Assembly: GCF_029852145.1 (NCBI RefSeq)
Contig: NC_079974.1
Location: 6,618,348-6,682,347, forward strand
Reading direction: 5' to 3'
Length of the DNA stretch: 64,000 nt
DNA from: Microplitis mediator
Lineage: Eukaryota; Arthropoda; Insecta; Hymenoptera; Braconidae
Shown: one piece after another, positions 11,830 through 23,102 of the stretch
Layout: each line of letters starts with the position of its first letter
Position numbering within the stretch: position 1 is the first letter of the stretch
Program-made: the position numbers and the translations under genes
The notes under the pieces: model-generated
Databases searched by the model: none
The model's input: only the letters and a program-made list of their open reading frames with translations
Told to the model about the DNA's origin: nothing

Positions 11830-11901
11830 AACCCGAACTGGGAATCGAACCCAGACCAATTCGGTATTGCGCTGAGTGCTCTACCAGCTGAGCTTATGTT
11901 G
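11830..11901 (-). tRNA. tRNA-like pseudogene or tRNA-derived SINE head
   Basis: On the minus strand the D arm is intact (GCTCAGCTGGTAGAGC, matching the A box) and the T arm is intact (CTGGGTTCGATTCCCAG, matching the B box). The acceptor stem pairs poorly and the anticodon stem cannot be folded cleanly, so the anticodon is not assigned. It is more likely a pseudogene or the head of a SINE than a working tRNA. Confidence 0.55.
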
Positions 11902-13743
11902 ATTCAAGTATACATTGAGAGTAGCAAATTTTGGAATTTTAGATTTCTTTAATGATTATTTTCGTTATTATTAAAACGAATTTTTATGCTTACTGTTTAA
12001 ATAATTAATTCGCATTAATGATTTGATCAGCTTGTGTAAAAACTTTCAACTTATCAAATTTCGTCCTATTAAAACTCTGCTTAAAAATCCGATAGATTTT
12101 TATAACTGTATGTATAAGGCCCGATACTTTATAGCACTTCTCATAGAACTCATTCATTCTGATAATATCTATATGGGGTTTTATGAGAATCTATTGGATT
12201 CTATGAGATTTTCTAACCAGAGTATCCGTGTACTACCGTCAATTTTTCTTTCATTCAAGACTTGTTACGAGACTTCAAAATTGGACGTACCTCCAGTTCG
12301 CCTCAATTAAACAAAATAAGGTACAGCATAAATGTACCCCTAACTCTAAGGAAAAGTTGAAAGCGATTGATAAATTGAATTACTGATTAGAAAAAAAATT
12401 GATAAGTCCTTTAGATTTTGTAGATTTTGTTAAAAATTATATAAATTATAAGTCAAGTAAATAAGTTTCTTTATAAGAATAAAAAAATAAAAAACATCGG
12501 GAAAATGATTGACCTTGTGGGCCAACTCCTAAATTTTCCGCTATTTTTGAGTTTCGAGAACTCGAAAGCATCATTATCCATCAATTATCACTTTGATTTT
12601 CGAAAAATGAGTTTCCATTATAAATGTTGACGTTTTTAGTCTTAGAAAACTATAATGTCAATTTTTTAAATAATGTCTAAGTCAGTGTGTTTGTTTGTGT
12701 GTCTATGTACCAAATTTCAAATCGATAGCGTTATCGAGCTCCATGAGGATCAACCGTTTTCCAGATATTTTTTTCTATGTAATGAATAAAAATATTTCCA
12801 TAAACTTTTTTTATACGTATCCGATTACTTTATCCCATTTGAAAATAACAGAATTTCACTTGATCACTTGTAAAATGAGCGAATGCTCTGTGGGATTCTG
12901 GTGTAGGTGTGGTTAATAACTAACAATTAACACAAAAATTACAGATAATAGAATAGATCTTTATTTAACAATATGTACACTGAATAACTGTAAGAAAAAT
13001 ACTTAATAGCGAATGCAACTACAAGATACGCGATAGCGAATGCGACTGTAAAAGAATACGCGTATAAATTCGACACGTGGTCGGTAGCGGTTAATGACGC
13101 GATAATTAATTTATAATTAATAAGACGCGAGCAACAATTCACTATATACTCAATAATTAGTATCCTTGTATACTTAATATAAGTAGTAATAAGTAGCCTT
13201 GATATACTAGCTAATTATTGAGAATAGTTAAGCGGAGATTTAGCGGAGCGGTTCAAACTTATATCACACTAGTGATATATTGAGTGAAGCGGTTAGATAG
13301 ATAGCTGTATTCGTACTTAGCGAAAGTACACGAAGCTTTTCAAAATGATTAAGCTCGTGACTGAACATCACTAATTAACGAACTAATTGGAATGCTATTG
13401 TTTTCAATCACGGTTTTCAAGCAAGATCAACATTGAAGTGCTCCAAAAAATTAAGATTTTTGCTTTTTTAGTTGCTATCACAAACACAGTTTTTATTCGA
13501 AGAAAAAAAAATTTTGGGAAATAAATGTTTTTTAAATTAAATCTAAAAATGATATTGGTTATCTATAATTTTTTATTAAAATTATATACGTGAGCGTCGC
13601 TTATATAATACAATATTATATCAATTCATTAGATTTTGGAATAATTAATTTAATAGTATATATTTTTATGAATTTACGCCTTACTAATTGTAATGTTAAT
13701 TCAAAACAGGTAACCCTAACTATATTTAAAAAAAATAAAAGTA
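11902..13743. other. AT-rich intergenic stretch with one dispersed repeat
   Basis: No convincing coding frame. The block at about 12088-12150 (AATCCGATAGATT... TGTATAAGGCCC... TATAGCACTT) recurs at about 16286-16350 in front of the 122-bp satellite, so it is a dispersed repeat. A stretch near 12990-13320 has mildly repeated GCGAATGCAACT-type words. Nothing else recognised. Confidence 0.5.
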
Positions 13744-15007
13744 ATTAGTTTTTGTGACAGACACTTGAAATCTACGATATTTAGCGCCTATAGCCGGCAG
13801 CTAAAAATATTAGATAAGATACAGCTGGTAAAAAAGATACCTAATCGTTCTAATAGTGACGTCATCATCGGATCAAAAAATATTTTTTGGTTACATGTGC
13901 GATAGCAAACGACCAAAAAATATCGAAGTAACTTAAGGGGTCTACCCTCTTTAGACGGGCAAAGATAAGGCTATTTTCACGAATTTTTTTGACCGGTATA
14001 CGTCATAAATATGGACATAAAAAGTGTTAGGCCTAAAAAATACACTATTTGATTACACAAGAAAATTTTTTTTATATTTATTTAAATCAGTTTTTATACA
14101 TAAAAATGAGGGAGAAGACTGGTCCAAAAAAAAAGATGAGTGTGCGCTGTTGATGAAATATCTGGAATGGATGATCTGAAAAAAAAAAAAAAAAAATAGT
14201 TTTAGATTCAGTAAGTAAATGGCTATAGCGCATATCATACGATTTTTTTTTTTTTTCAAAAATGACAAAATGGCAGCCATTTTTCGAAAAAGTACGAAAA
14301 ATCACGTTTTTTCCGTCGTTCTTTGCCAAAAATAAATAGTTAAACTCAAAATTTCAAAAATCGTATGATATGCGCCATAGCTATAGTCATCAAGAACATG
14401 TTGTTAAATTTTGGTAAGGTTCGGTTGAATAGTTTCGGAGATTTTATCAACAAGCCGTCCAAAAACGTCATTCCGAGAAAAACGCGTTTAAAGTTTTCTG
14501 TAACGAAAAATCGTGAAAAAATCTTACTTACGTCTAATCAGCGATGCCTGCACCATACATTATGCCTTCATCTTCTTCATAGTGCACATTTTCATCCAAT
14601 AGTATATTGTAATATTATACATTTGTCAGTATACCTGAAAAAGGTTGCAGCTGCTAATGAATACAAAGGCAGGTAGGCCGTACCGCTCCGAAAACGTCGT
14701 CCAAAAGTACAGTTAGACTGCTCGGATCTTTATAAATTTTCAGTATGATACTTTTAAATATGTATACTTTCAAAAAATACAAAAAAAAAAAATTCGATTT
14801 TTTCAAAATTCTAAAGAGGGTAGACCCCTTAACGATCCATCTTGTGACAAAATTTATTATCATTTTAATTCGTCCACTTACCGACTTCTCTCTAATTTTT
14901 AACAAATTCTCAAAACAATCTTACCAAATAAATAAACGCGGATTTATAACCTGCCATTTATAGGCACTAAATGTAGTAAATTTCAAATATCTGTCACAAA
15001 AACTAAT
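13744..15007. mobile_element. Outer inverted-repeat element, split by a TTAA element
   Basis: The outer ends ATTAGTTTTTGTGACAGA (13744) and its complement at 15007 start roughly 55-bp imperfect inverted repeats that include the words TTGAAAT and GCCTATA. The arms flank the TTAA-bordered element at 13933-14832, which seems to have inserted into the older element. No real ORF is seen. Confidence 0.6.
13933..14832. mobile_element. Non-autonomous TTAA-flanked element
   Basis: Ends are TTAAGGGGTCTACCCTCTTT and its complement, so TTAA borders both sides (13933-13936 and 14829-14832). TTAA target choice is the hallmark of piggyBac transposases. An internal inverted pair (ATCGTATGATATGCGCxATAGC words near 14215 and 14365) adds a second hairpin. 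It contains only A/T-run ORFs. Confidence 0.65.
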
Positions 15008-15160
15008 GTATTTATCTAGTACAATCGAGTCTAAGACACTTGCACTCGATAGATAAACTACTATTTTAGGAGTATTTCATTACACGCTTGTAACTATCTA
15101 GATAATTATCTTTATTAAAAATAATATCTTATTTAAATAAAGATTCCAAGGAATTCAAAA

Positions 15161-15537
15161 GTCCTAAATCTGCTGGCATCAGCGGTAACGACAGTATTTA
15201 TGATGAACCTGACAGTGAAGATGACAGTGATAATCGTGATACAGATAATGACGATCTTGTTTCTGTTGATGACAAAGATACTGAAAACGAGGTAAGCTGT
15301 GATACTGATGAAGATGTTGATGATGCGATTGAGATAGATATGGAGCTATTATCTGATTGCTTTGCCAATATCGATGAAAAAGCAGATGAGGAAGAATTTA
15401 TGGAATTTTTTTGAGCTAATAATAATGATAAATGTAATGAAGGGGCAGAAGACGAAATTATGCCACTGATCTTGGATCCATCGGATGACGATGATGATAA
15501 TGATTTTACTTTGCGATGGGCAGAGTCAGAAGAATAA
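15161..15537 (+). pseudogene. Acidic C-terminal coding fragment with one in-frame stop
   Basis: An open frame lacking a start codon encodes an Asp/Glu/Ser-rich protein segment (for example DEPDSEDDSDNRDTDNDD and ILDPSDDDDDNDFTLRW) ending at a TAA at 15535-15537. A TGA at 15412-15414 interrupts it after EEFMEFF. Such acidic tails are common in transposon proteins and in nuclear proteins; I cannot assign a family. Codon-like base usage and a 370-base open frame in very AT-rich surroundings support a real coding origin. Confidence 0.5.
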
Positions 15538-16340
15538 ATGAAAAAAACTTAACAAAATTTGAATTTTAAAAAATAATTATTTTGATTTGAACTATTAAAT
15601 ATCTAAAAATAAACATTTCATACAGACGTAGATGTAACTTTTCTAGATTGTAAATTATCGTGACTAAAAAAACAATACATTATATACAATATATTAAGGT
15701 GACCCAAAAAAAAAAAAATATTTTTTTTAAGGTCTTATGGGCTCAAAAGTTACTTTATATTATAAAAAAAATCCTCACCAATTTTCAGCCTATTTTTGTA
15801 GGAAATTAAATTTTCTACAAAAAAGTATTGAAAGGGTAGAAACTTTTTATGTAATATGTAGAAGAATATTTCGCTTAAAGACTGAAGCAAAGTCTTGATT
15901 CATTTATTCACTTTGATCCGTTAGAGTAAATATATGATAAAAAAAGATCTCACCGAGATTAGTCTATAAAACATAAGTTAATTCCTCAAAATAAATTAGT
16001 AAAAAGAGGAAAAAATCAGTGGATAATTACTGGAATTTATTCCGAAGTATATCATTGATTGGATTAGTGGTATATTTCAAATTATTTGTTCAGTTCATAT
16101 TTAGTAATTGAAATATTTTTTAGTGTTTCATTTTTAGGAAGTATGAGGTCACTTAAGAGATTTTAACATTTCAGCTTAAATAAAAAGTAAGTATTGTTTT
16201 AAAATTTTTTTTTAATTGTTCTGGCAAATGGGACTATATAAAATAAGATGATATCCTTGAACTTCCATCTCAATATACCCTACTTAAACAATCCGATAGA
16301 TTCTTGTAGCTGCATGTATAAGGCCCTATACTAAACTATA
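15538..16340. other. AT-rich stretch with TAGGGTG-family remnant
   Basis: The segment 15696-15850 (AAGGTGACCCAAAAAA followed by a TTTTTGTAGGAAATTAAAT block) resembles part of the TAGGGTG-end family. The rest shows no gene. Confidence 0.4.
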
Positions 16341-16344
16341 GCAC

Positions 16345-17835
16345 TTTCTCACAAGTTGTTTTTTAACCATGAAACCTGTGGGAGATGTCTAGGTTAGGAC
16401 ATTAACCAGTTGGGAAGAACTGGGTTACTCCTGCTTGGACATAGCACATATTAATCTACACTTAAAATTCCTCACAGGTTGTTTTTAACCATGAAACCTG
16501 TGAGGGATGTCTAGGATCTGACATTAACCCGTTGTAAATAACTGAGTTAGTCCAGCTTGGCAGAGCACATATTAATCTTCACTTGAAATTCCTCACAGAT
16601 TGTTTTTTAACCATGAAACCTGTGGGAGATGTCTAACTTAGGACATTAACCAGTTGGGAAGAACTGGGTTAATCCAGCTTGGGCATATCACATATTAATC
16701 TACACTTAAAATGCCTCACAGGTTGCTTTTAACCATGAAACCTGTGGGGAATGTCTAGGTTCTGACATTAACCCGTTGTAAATAACTGAGTTAGTCCAGC
16801 TTGGCAAAGCACATATTAATCTAAACTTGAAATATCTCACAGATTGTTTTTTGACCATAAAACCTGTGGGAGATGTCTAGGTTAAGACATTAACCAGTTG
16901 GGAAGAACTGGGTTAATACTGCTTGGGCATAGCACATATTAATTGTAACGTCGGGGTAAACGTACAAACTATATTCGAGGTGGTGGATATAGTTTTCGTG
17001 AGTCTGACCCTGCTAGCTCTGTTTGAGACTCGTCTTTTATCTAGATTTTACCCGAACTGGCCTTACAAGACTAAAACTAAACCTAGGTACTTAGCCTAAT
17101 CTCGGAGTTCGGTATTGAAGTTGTAGGTGATGATGAACTGGCGGTTGGTTGACCCTTGGAAATCGCCTCCTTGGATCGGTGGTTGACCAGGTGCTGCTTC
17201 TTTTATAATTAATTATAGGATAAAGGACTGGATCAGGTGAATTCACTCAAACTCTGATTCAGTTTATAGTTTAGATAATTATTTATTTAACTAATAATTA
17301 TCAAACTGCCACAACACAAACACACTGGTACAATTCTGATAAGCCCACTAACTGTGTGTGATATCACTGTTACTGTGATTAACTGCACAGGGCTTCCTAC
17401 CCAATAATACTCCAAATAATCGGATTATTTACCGATGCGCGTGTAACAATAACTGGTTACTATAATTGTTAACTAACTGTAATCAACTATAATGTTAATT
17501 AACACGGACCCTGATACGGTAGCAGCAAAAGCAAGTAAGACAAATAGCTACGATGCGACATAGACTGCAGGTAGTACAAAAAGCAAAAGCCAAAAGCCTG
17601 GGGTACTGGTTGCATGTGCTTATATAGGCTGCAACGCCATATTGGAGCACGTGACAATCACTACCCGAGCTTAAGCAGCGGCGCACGATCCCACACCGTA
17701 ACATAATCTACACTTGAAATTTCTCACAGATTGTTTTTTAACCATGAAACCTGTGGGGGATGTCTAGGTTATCAGATTAACCAGTTGTGAAGAACAAAGT
17801 TAATCCTGTTTGAGCATATCACGTATTAATCCTCA
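16345..17835. repeat. 122-bp satellite, at least six units in a two-type alternation, split by a solo LTR
   Basis: The word ACCATGAAACCTGTG (or a one- to two-base variant) starts at 16366, 16488, 16610, 16732, 16854 and 17741, a 122-bp spacing once the 764-bp insertion is removed. Units alternate between type A (CCAGTTGGGAAGAACTGGG) and type B (CCCGTTGTAAATAACTGAG), which makes a 244-bp higher-order unit. The last unit is mixed and the array decays after 17835. Confidence 0.9.
16944..17703. mobile_element. Solo LTR with TAAT target duplication
   Basis: The sequence begins TGTAACGTCGGGG and ends CACACCGTAACA (TG...CA). TAAT flanks it at 16940-16943 and 17704-17707, and removing the insert restores a normal satellite unit. 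The 760-bp length, 4-bp duplication and lack of ORFs fit a gypsy-type solo LTR left by recombination. Confidence 0.85.
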
Positions 17836-19472
17836 CTTAAAATATCCAATTAGTGGTTTCTTAGTGATAAAGCCAGTAGATGATGTTTAGATTGTGTATA
17901 TATAAGATGAAAAAAACTTGATTAATATCACTGAGTCATATTTAATTTTATCCAATGTATATATTGTCAAATTAATAGCCATATATATTTTTATTATTTA
18001 AAAAAAAAATTTTTGTTATGCTTGTGATGCAATTTATTTAAAATTCCTTCCGACGCGCCATCTATTAGGAAATTAGTTTGATAGCAGCATGATAATGTCA
18101 TTTTTAAAAATTTCAATTTTTGTTTTAAGTAATAGATGTCAGCGACATCAAAATCCAGCTTTCATTTTTTTTCAGTGGGACTTTGGCTGTGTGGGATTTT
18201 GACATGCACTCGTTGATGACAATTTGAACGTCAACTTGCATACAACAATCAAGTTTCGGTCAGTTATGTCAACGTCAACTTGCTGACTACCAAAATATAT
18301 ATTTTTATGATTCTGATTGTACTACCACTAACAATTAGATGTATTGATTATTACTTTCATGTTTAATCTAAAAAAAAGCAGGTAATTATAATTTATATTC
18401 GAATTAATTTCAATGAAAATCAATGTATTTGAATGAATATCGATGTATTTTAAACAGCTGAGATTTTAAAGCCGATAATTCAAATACAATGTTGGTTAAA
18501 TTTTTTACTCATAGATGGCGCTATTTGATTTGTCTCAACTTACGCTCACAAATTTTTTCCAAGAATAAATTTATTCACTTTTAATTAATCTATTAATGAA
18601 AAAATAACGATAATTACGATAATACACAATGCTTTTAATTCATATTTTCATATTATTTTTGTTAACCATCGTTTAAATAAATTTTTTTAAAAATGTAAAC
18701 AAACCAGCATGGTTTGTTACCCACGTGCTCATAGTGACCGACAATAACAGTTATGGAAATTTCTGTGATTGGTCGAGAAAAAAAATTTTTTTTCCGATTG
18801 GCCCTTTAATTTTTTTTTTGTCTCACATATGAGATTTTAGAAAGTGTGGGGGGATGGGGTTAGTTTCTTGTAAAAACCGGTCAAGATAGACAAAGGGTGC
18901 GGAAACAAATAAGTGCAAAGTTGAATGAAGTGGAAGTTTTTTCCTTCGTGAAAAATTTCAAATTAATTACAAATTTTTATAATCTATTTAAAATTTTTTA
19001 TTTCTAAATAATTAATTTCTTCAAACTTATTTCTGATCTGTTTTTAAAAATTATGTCTGCATAATTAATTTTTTTTTTTTTTATTTACATAACTAGAAAT
19101 AAATTTTTCATAAACTATTTGATGATTAACATAAAAAATCTTAAGAAATTGAATTTCTTTACAATAATTTGGATTTTTAGATATAATTAATTATGAAGAA
19201 ATAATTTTTTTGAAAAACAGATTGAAAAACTCATTTAATAATGTAAAATAAGTTTTTAAATAAATTTTTTTTCTATTATTAATTTTTAGACACAGATTAA
19301 TTGTGTGTTGAAAAAATAGTTAGGAGAAAATTAATTTTTTTGAAACTTATTTTATATCAATAATTAAAATTGTTTCTTTTTTAAATCTGATTGAAAAGAG
19401 ATTATTCAGTAAGTGATTAATCGTTAATATATAATAAGTTTAAAAAAAATTTTTTTTTCATATAATCGAAAG
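17836..19472. other. AT-rich stretch without recognised genes
   Basis: No coding frame, tRNA or clear inverted repeat seen. The part 18930-19470 is especially rich in A/T homopolymer runs. Confidence 0.5.
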
Positions 19473-20366
19473 ATGAGTCAACGTCATACAAATCGGCAAC
19501 TCAATTATGTTGAAAGGCGGTTAGATTATTGGATGGCGGTTCCAGTGCGATGCTGGCAACGATATGACAACAATGAGCATCTTCTTGCTCGCGAGCTGAG
19601 GGCAAGCATTGTAAATATAATACGAGGATTGGAATCACTTGAGAGTAACCCGATCATCATCCTTGCAAATTCAGCGATGAAATTAGTAGTTTTTGAATCA
19701 CTTCACCTATGGCAACTGCGAGTACCCGGATCTGAATCAGAAATATACATTTCTCTCAAACACGCAGCGGAAAGAGTATTCGAGTGGATTGGTGACGATG
19801 TTGAGGATGAGGAGCGAAGAATCAATGAGTGGATCGAAAATTTTGTCTATCAACAACAACAACAGCATCAACAAGAAGAACACAATGTAGCAGAAATACA
19901 AGAAGTAGATGAACAGAATGTGGCAGAAATTTAGGAAGTATGTAAACATCCTCAGGAACACTCAAGAAGAATCCAGACCTGGATGAACGATGCAGCTGAT
20001 GTCCAAAATATAATAAATAATGAACAGGAACGACTTTTTTACCTAGAACGAGACCAACAAACCGATCGTAAGAAAGAAAACCAAGAACGTTGTTGCTGTT
20101 CTGAGCAACAACAACAACAACAACAACAATGCCAATATCCATACCGACCGCCAATATCCTTACCGACGGCCAGTTCACCGACCGCCGGTAGGTTACGCTC
20201 CGTCGGTAACTTAACACGGACAAGAACCCATAATCTGTTTTATCGGGGGGGGGGGGTGAACTCCCCCAGCTCAACTACTCTTCTTCTTCATTCACAAAAA
20301 AATTTAAAAAAAATTGTTCTGGATGATTATACGACCACTATATATTCTAAACGTACATTAAGATGA
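19473..20366 (+). pseudogene. Unrecognised ORF with polyGln tracts and an in-frame TAG
   Basis: From the ATG at 19473 the frame is open for 153 codons, meets TAG at 19932-19934, and stays open in the same frame to 20366, about 297 codons in all. The N-terminal part is a mixed-charge helical protein (ERRLDYWMAVPVRCWQRYD...). A Gln-rich tract follows, and just before the stop a short repeat appears: AEIQEV before it and AEI*EV at it, so a CAG probably became TAG. The part after the stop has a second run of eight Gln and a Pro/Ser/Thr-rich tail. A usable splice donor (ACAG/GTAAAT) occurs at about 20430. I do not recognise the family; a decayed gene or a read-through gene are both possible. Confidence 0.5.
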
Positions 20367-20481
20367 CGTGGATTATTGTCTCCTTCGTTGAACCACAATA
20401 TCACTAGGCCAATAGGTTTTGTGCCAACAGGTAAATTTAATATAAAAAAATAAATATTAAAAATGTTTTAACTACAAAAAT

Positions 20482-20859
20482 CCCTGATTAAATGACTGAA
20501 TTCGACCGAATGAAAAATTTTAATTCTGTTATATTCTGTCAAATTCTGCAAAACAGAATTCAACTGAATTGAAAATTTGAATTTGAATTAAACAGAATAA
20601 AACCGATTTTGAATTTTTAAATTCGTTTTAATTCAGTTTAATTCGGATATAGAACCAGAAATTGGAGAATTATTTTCGAATTATTCAAAATTAAACCAAA
20701 TAGAATTATTTAAATTCGTTTTCATTTGGACAAATTCTGGTCTCTCTGCCGAATTAGACAGAATTTATTTCTAAATTAGATACCGAATTAACAGAATTTA
20801 TCTGAATTAAACATTCAATTCTGTTTAATTCAATCGATTTCAGTTATTTAGTCAGTGAT
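20482..20859. repeat. Palindromic-word element built from AATTCTGTTTAATTC-like words
   Basis: The left end CCCTGATTAAATGACTGAAT and the complement of the right end (CACTGACTAAATAACTGAAA) form an imperfect TIR. The interior is almost wholly degenerate copies of a short word (GAATTAAACAGAATT and its complement) in both orientations. No ORF. Confidence 0.6.
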
Positions 20860-20948
20860 ATTTATAAAACATAAATTGCTGACAGATTTTTTAATTTATT
20901 AATTAAATGATAATTTATAATCTGATTTTAATATATTTGTTATTCTAG

Positions 20949-21333
20949 AAGCAGTAAACGACAAATTGGAGTGGTTAAGTAATCATTTAGATCCTCAACG
21001 AACGGCTTTCGAATATTAAAATTTCACTTTTGATGCGCGGCGTGACATTCTGTCCAAGCAAATCAGCATTTTTGATCATTACGGCCGCTTTCATTCTTCG
21101 AGTACTGAGTTTGGTTCCGGATTGGTAATATTCATTTATAAATACTGATAATATTCGATATTATCCAAATAAAATAATTTGTTAATTATTTACAGTTGCA
21201 AGCTGATTTTAAAAAGCTGCATCCAAAAGCTGAAAATACTTTCTTTGATCGCTTTGACGATGTTCGGAATTATTTAGTCCAACGTTTACAATCTTTAAAA
21301 ATCCTAAAAATCCTAATGATAAGTGTTATGTAA
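20949..21333 (+). pseudogene. Two spliced exon remnants of an unidentified gene
   Basis: The first exon (20949-21124) follows the acceptor TTATTCTAG and ends at the donor GGATTG/GTAATA. The second (21196-21333) follows TTTACAG. The 71-bp intron keeps the frame. The encoded text includes WLSNHLDPQRTAFEY, then FDARRDILSKQISIF and, across the junction, a FGSGL / LQADFKKLHP link followed by FFDRFDDVRNYL. One in-frame TAA at 21017-21019 disables it. The pattern resembles a multi-copy insect protein group with a DF...L-P motif, but I cannot name it. It may be the 3' part of the gene at 19473, with the element at 20482 lying in the intron. Confidence 0.5.
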
Positions 21334-21443
21334 CTTTATTAGAAAAATTAGTAACAAGTAATTTTATTTATTTGATATCAATTCAGTTCTTTAAGAAAAA
21401 CTTAATTCTAGTTTATTATTTTATTTCTTAGATAACAAGGATC

Positions 21444-21535
21444 CGGAGACACGGCAGTGTCTCGCGCCAAGTACACGTTCAAACACATATGTGTATGCGT
21501 GTACATGGGCGGCGCGGGACGACCGTCCCGATCGG
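21444..21535. repeat. GACACGG/CGCGCCAAGTACACG repeat, copy 1
   Basis: Contains GACACGGCAGTGTCTCGCGC followed by CAAGTACACGTTCAAACACA. The same block occurs inverted at 28595-28678, and the CGCGCCAAGTACACG word sits near both ends of the palindrome at 23775-24281. Confidence 0.6.
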
Positions 21536-21540
21536 CAAAA

Positions 21541-21702
21541 AGTTATCATAACGATCTCATGAAGATAACATTTTTTGGATCTGATAACTTTAAGACTCAT
21601 CTTAAACATAAAGATATCAGAAAGATATCTAATGCGCCACCTACTGACATCTTTTAGATCTCTTCGAGAAGGTATCATAAAGATAACATTTTTCTGATGC
21701 CT
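21541..21702. repeat. GATAAC/GATATC palindromic-word repeat, copy 1
   Basis: Repeated AAAGATAACATTTTT, GATATC and GTTATCATAA words in both orientations; a related stretch lies at 36255-36450. Confidence 0.4.
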
Positions 21703-21862
21703 CCCTAGCGAATTCGGTCATACTTAAAAAATACTGAAAATATCCAGAGTTTCAGCCCAGTTCCGGTCATTTTTCGGTAATATACCAAAAAAAATACCCA
21801 AATTATACCTAAATAATGCTTCTATTTTGGGTATGTTTGTGAACATTATATACCTAAAAAGT
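21703..21862. repeat. CCCTAGCGAATTC-end repeat, copy 1
   Basis: Starts CCCTAGCGAATTCGGTCATA and contains several TATACCC/GGGTAT words. An inverted relative ends with GAATTCGCTAGGG at 35164. Confidence 0.5.
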
Positions 21863-22109
21863 ACTCTAATTTTTTTTTTAATTGTTAAATTTAGCAGTCA
21901 AATTTTAATTTATTAACCAATAAAATTAATTTATTAATAAAAATAAGAAATTGATAGGAGAGAAATAAAATACATGTTTGTTTATTCAAATTTTGAAATT
22001 TTTATTAAATTATAAATTAGTTGTTTTATTAAATTTTTTTAAGAGCAATAAAAATGAAAAAGTTTTTGATATTATTAATAAAGAAAATAAAAATAATTTC
22101 TAATTATTT
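21863..22109. other. AT-rich spacer
   Basis: Nothing recognised between the CCCTAGCG repeat and the 3' end of the minus-strand gene. Confidence 0.4.
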
Positions 22110-23102
22110 TTAAATAGGTTTCGCTCTTTGCTGCCTGTTAGGAAATATTTCAGAGTTCTTGTTCTGCTTCTTTCGAGCAAATCTATCGTTTTTAAGAAAG
22201 TCTGTGACCCATCGATAAATATTATGTTCAGGGTTATGTTTCTTCGTATGCTTAAAAAATCTTGTTCTTTGTAGAGCATAACAAAGGTTGATGAAATCAT
22301 TATAATTTCGAGAGCTGACAATTAAAGCATTAGGAAATTTTTTATTTTTTCGAGTAATCAGTCTATCGCGTTCATTTTCTGTCCAATAGGCTCGCATCAA
22401 TCTTCTCGCACGCAGGCTCATTTTTTTTGCCGACAAAGCTCTTGAAAAGTTTTTGGCATCTAAAGAAATTCCTTTAATTTCGACCTAAAACATAAATAGA
22501 ATTAATAATATGAAAATTAAAAAATAGCATATGAATGAGTAAAATATTAAGGTAATGTACGTACTTTCCCATTATTGTCAGTTGATGGCCGCCCAAGATT
22601 ATTTTTGAGAAGAACTTTTTTTACGTCCGAGACTATTTTTTTTCGGAATAATTTCAAGCCATGTTGTAATTGCGACATATTAACTATGTCATTGAAATCA
22701 CTTGGACTACTGGGACTTGAGGACCGAGAAGAATGAATTGAACTAGAGGAATCTCCAGATTCAGATGACGTGCTTCGAGCATTATTGAAATGTTGTGGTG
22801 CAGATTGTCGTGATCTTGAAGCATATGGTCGACTTACATGAACTGATCTGCGAGTATGCTGTTGAGATGATGAGTTTATCCTTGATCCAGATGATAGTGG
22901 AGTTCTTGGAGTATTTTCATGAACTGATCTGCGAGTATGCTGTTGAGATGATGAGTTTATCCTTGATCCAGATAATAGTGGTGTTCTTGGAGTATTTTCA
23001 TGAACTGATCTGCGAATATGTTGTAGAGATGATAAGCTTATCTTTGAACCAGGTGATGGTGGAGTTTTTGGAGTACTTTCAAGAACTGATCTGCGAGTAT
23101 GT
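22110..23102 (-). CDS. Last two exons of a candidate gene with 27-residue coding repeats
   Basis: Two minus-strand exons are supported: 22565-23102 (after acceptor ATTATCTTAG, ending at donor GGGAAA/GTACGT) and 22110-22484 (after TTATGTTTTAG, ending in TAA at 22110-22112). The 80-bp intron joins in phase and no stop interrupts either exon, unlike nearly all other ORFs here. The upstream exon holds three to four 81-bp direct repeats coding 27-residue units (HENTPRTPLSSGSRINSSSQ then QHTRRSV) and a Ser-rich linker. The last exon is basic and helical (KKMSLRARRLMRAYWTENER), slightly reminiscent of BEN-domain helices, a weak guess. Expected location is nuclear because of the basic composition. 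Upstream exons, probably beyond 23168, were not resolved. It could still be a transposon gene. Confidence 0.55.
22835..23095. repeat. 81-bp tandem coding repeat
   Basis: The words CATGAACTGATCTGCGAGTA (plus strand) recur at about 22838, 22919, 23000 and 23080 with 81-bp spacing. The spacing is a multiple of three, so repeat number can change without breaking the minus-strand frame. Confidence 0.85.

Noticed and set aside
12023..12310. 95-codon plus-strand ORF
   Set aside because: It overlaps a dispersed repeat also present before the satellite at 16345, where the frame is not kept.
14053..14329. Two minus-strand ORFs in the TTAA element
   Set aside because: They are made by A/T homopolymer runs, rich in Lys and Phe, and overlap each other in different frames.
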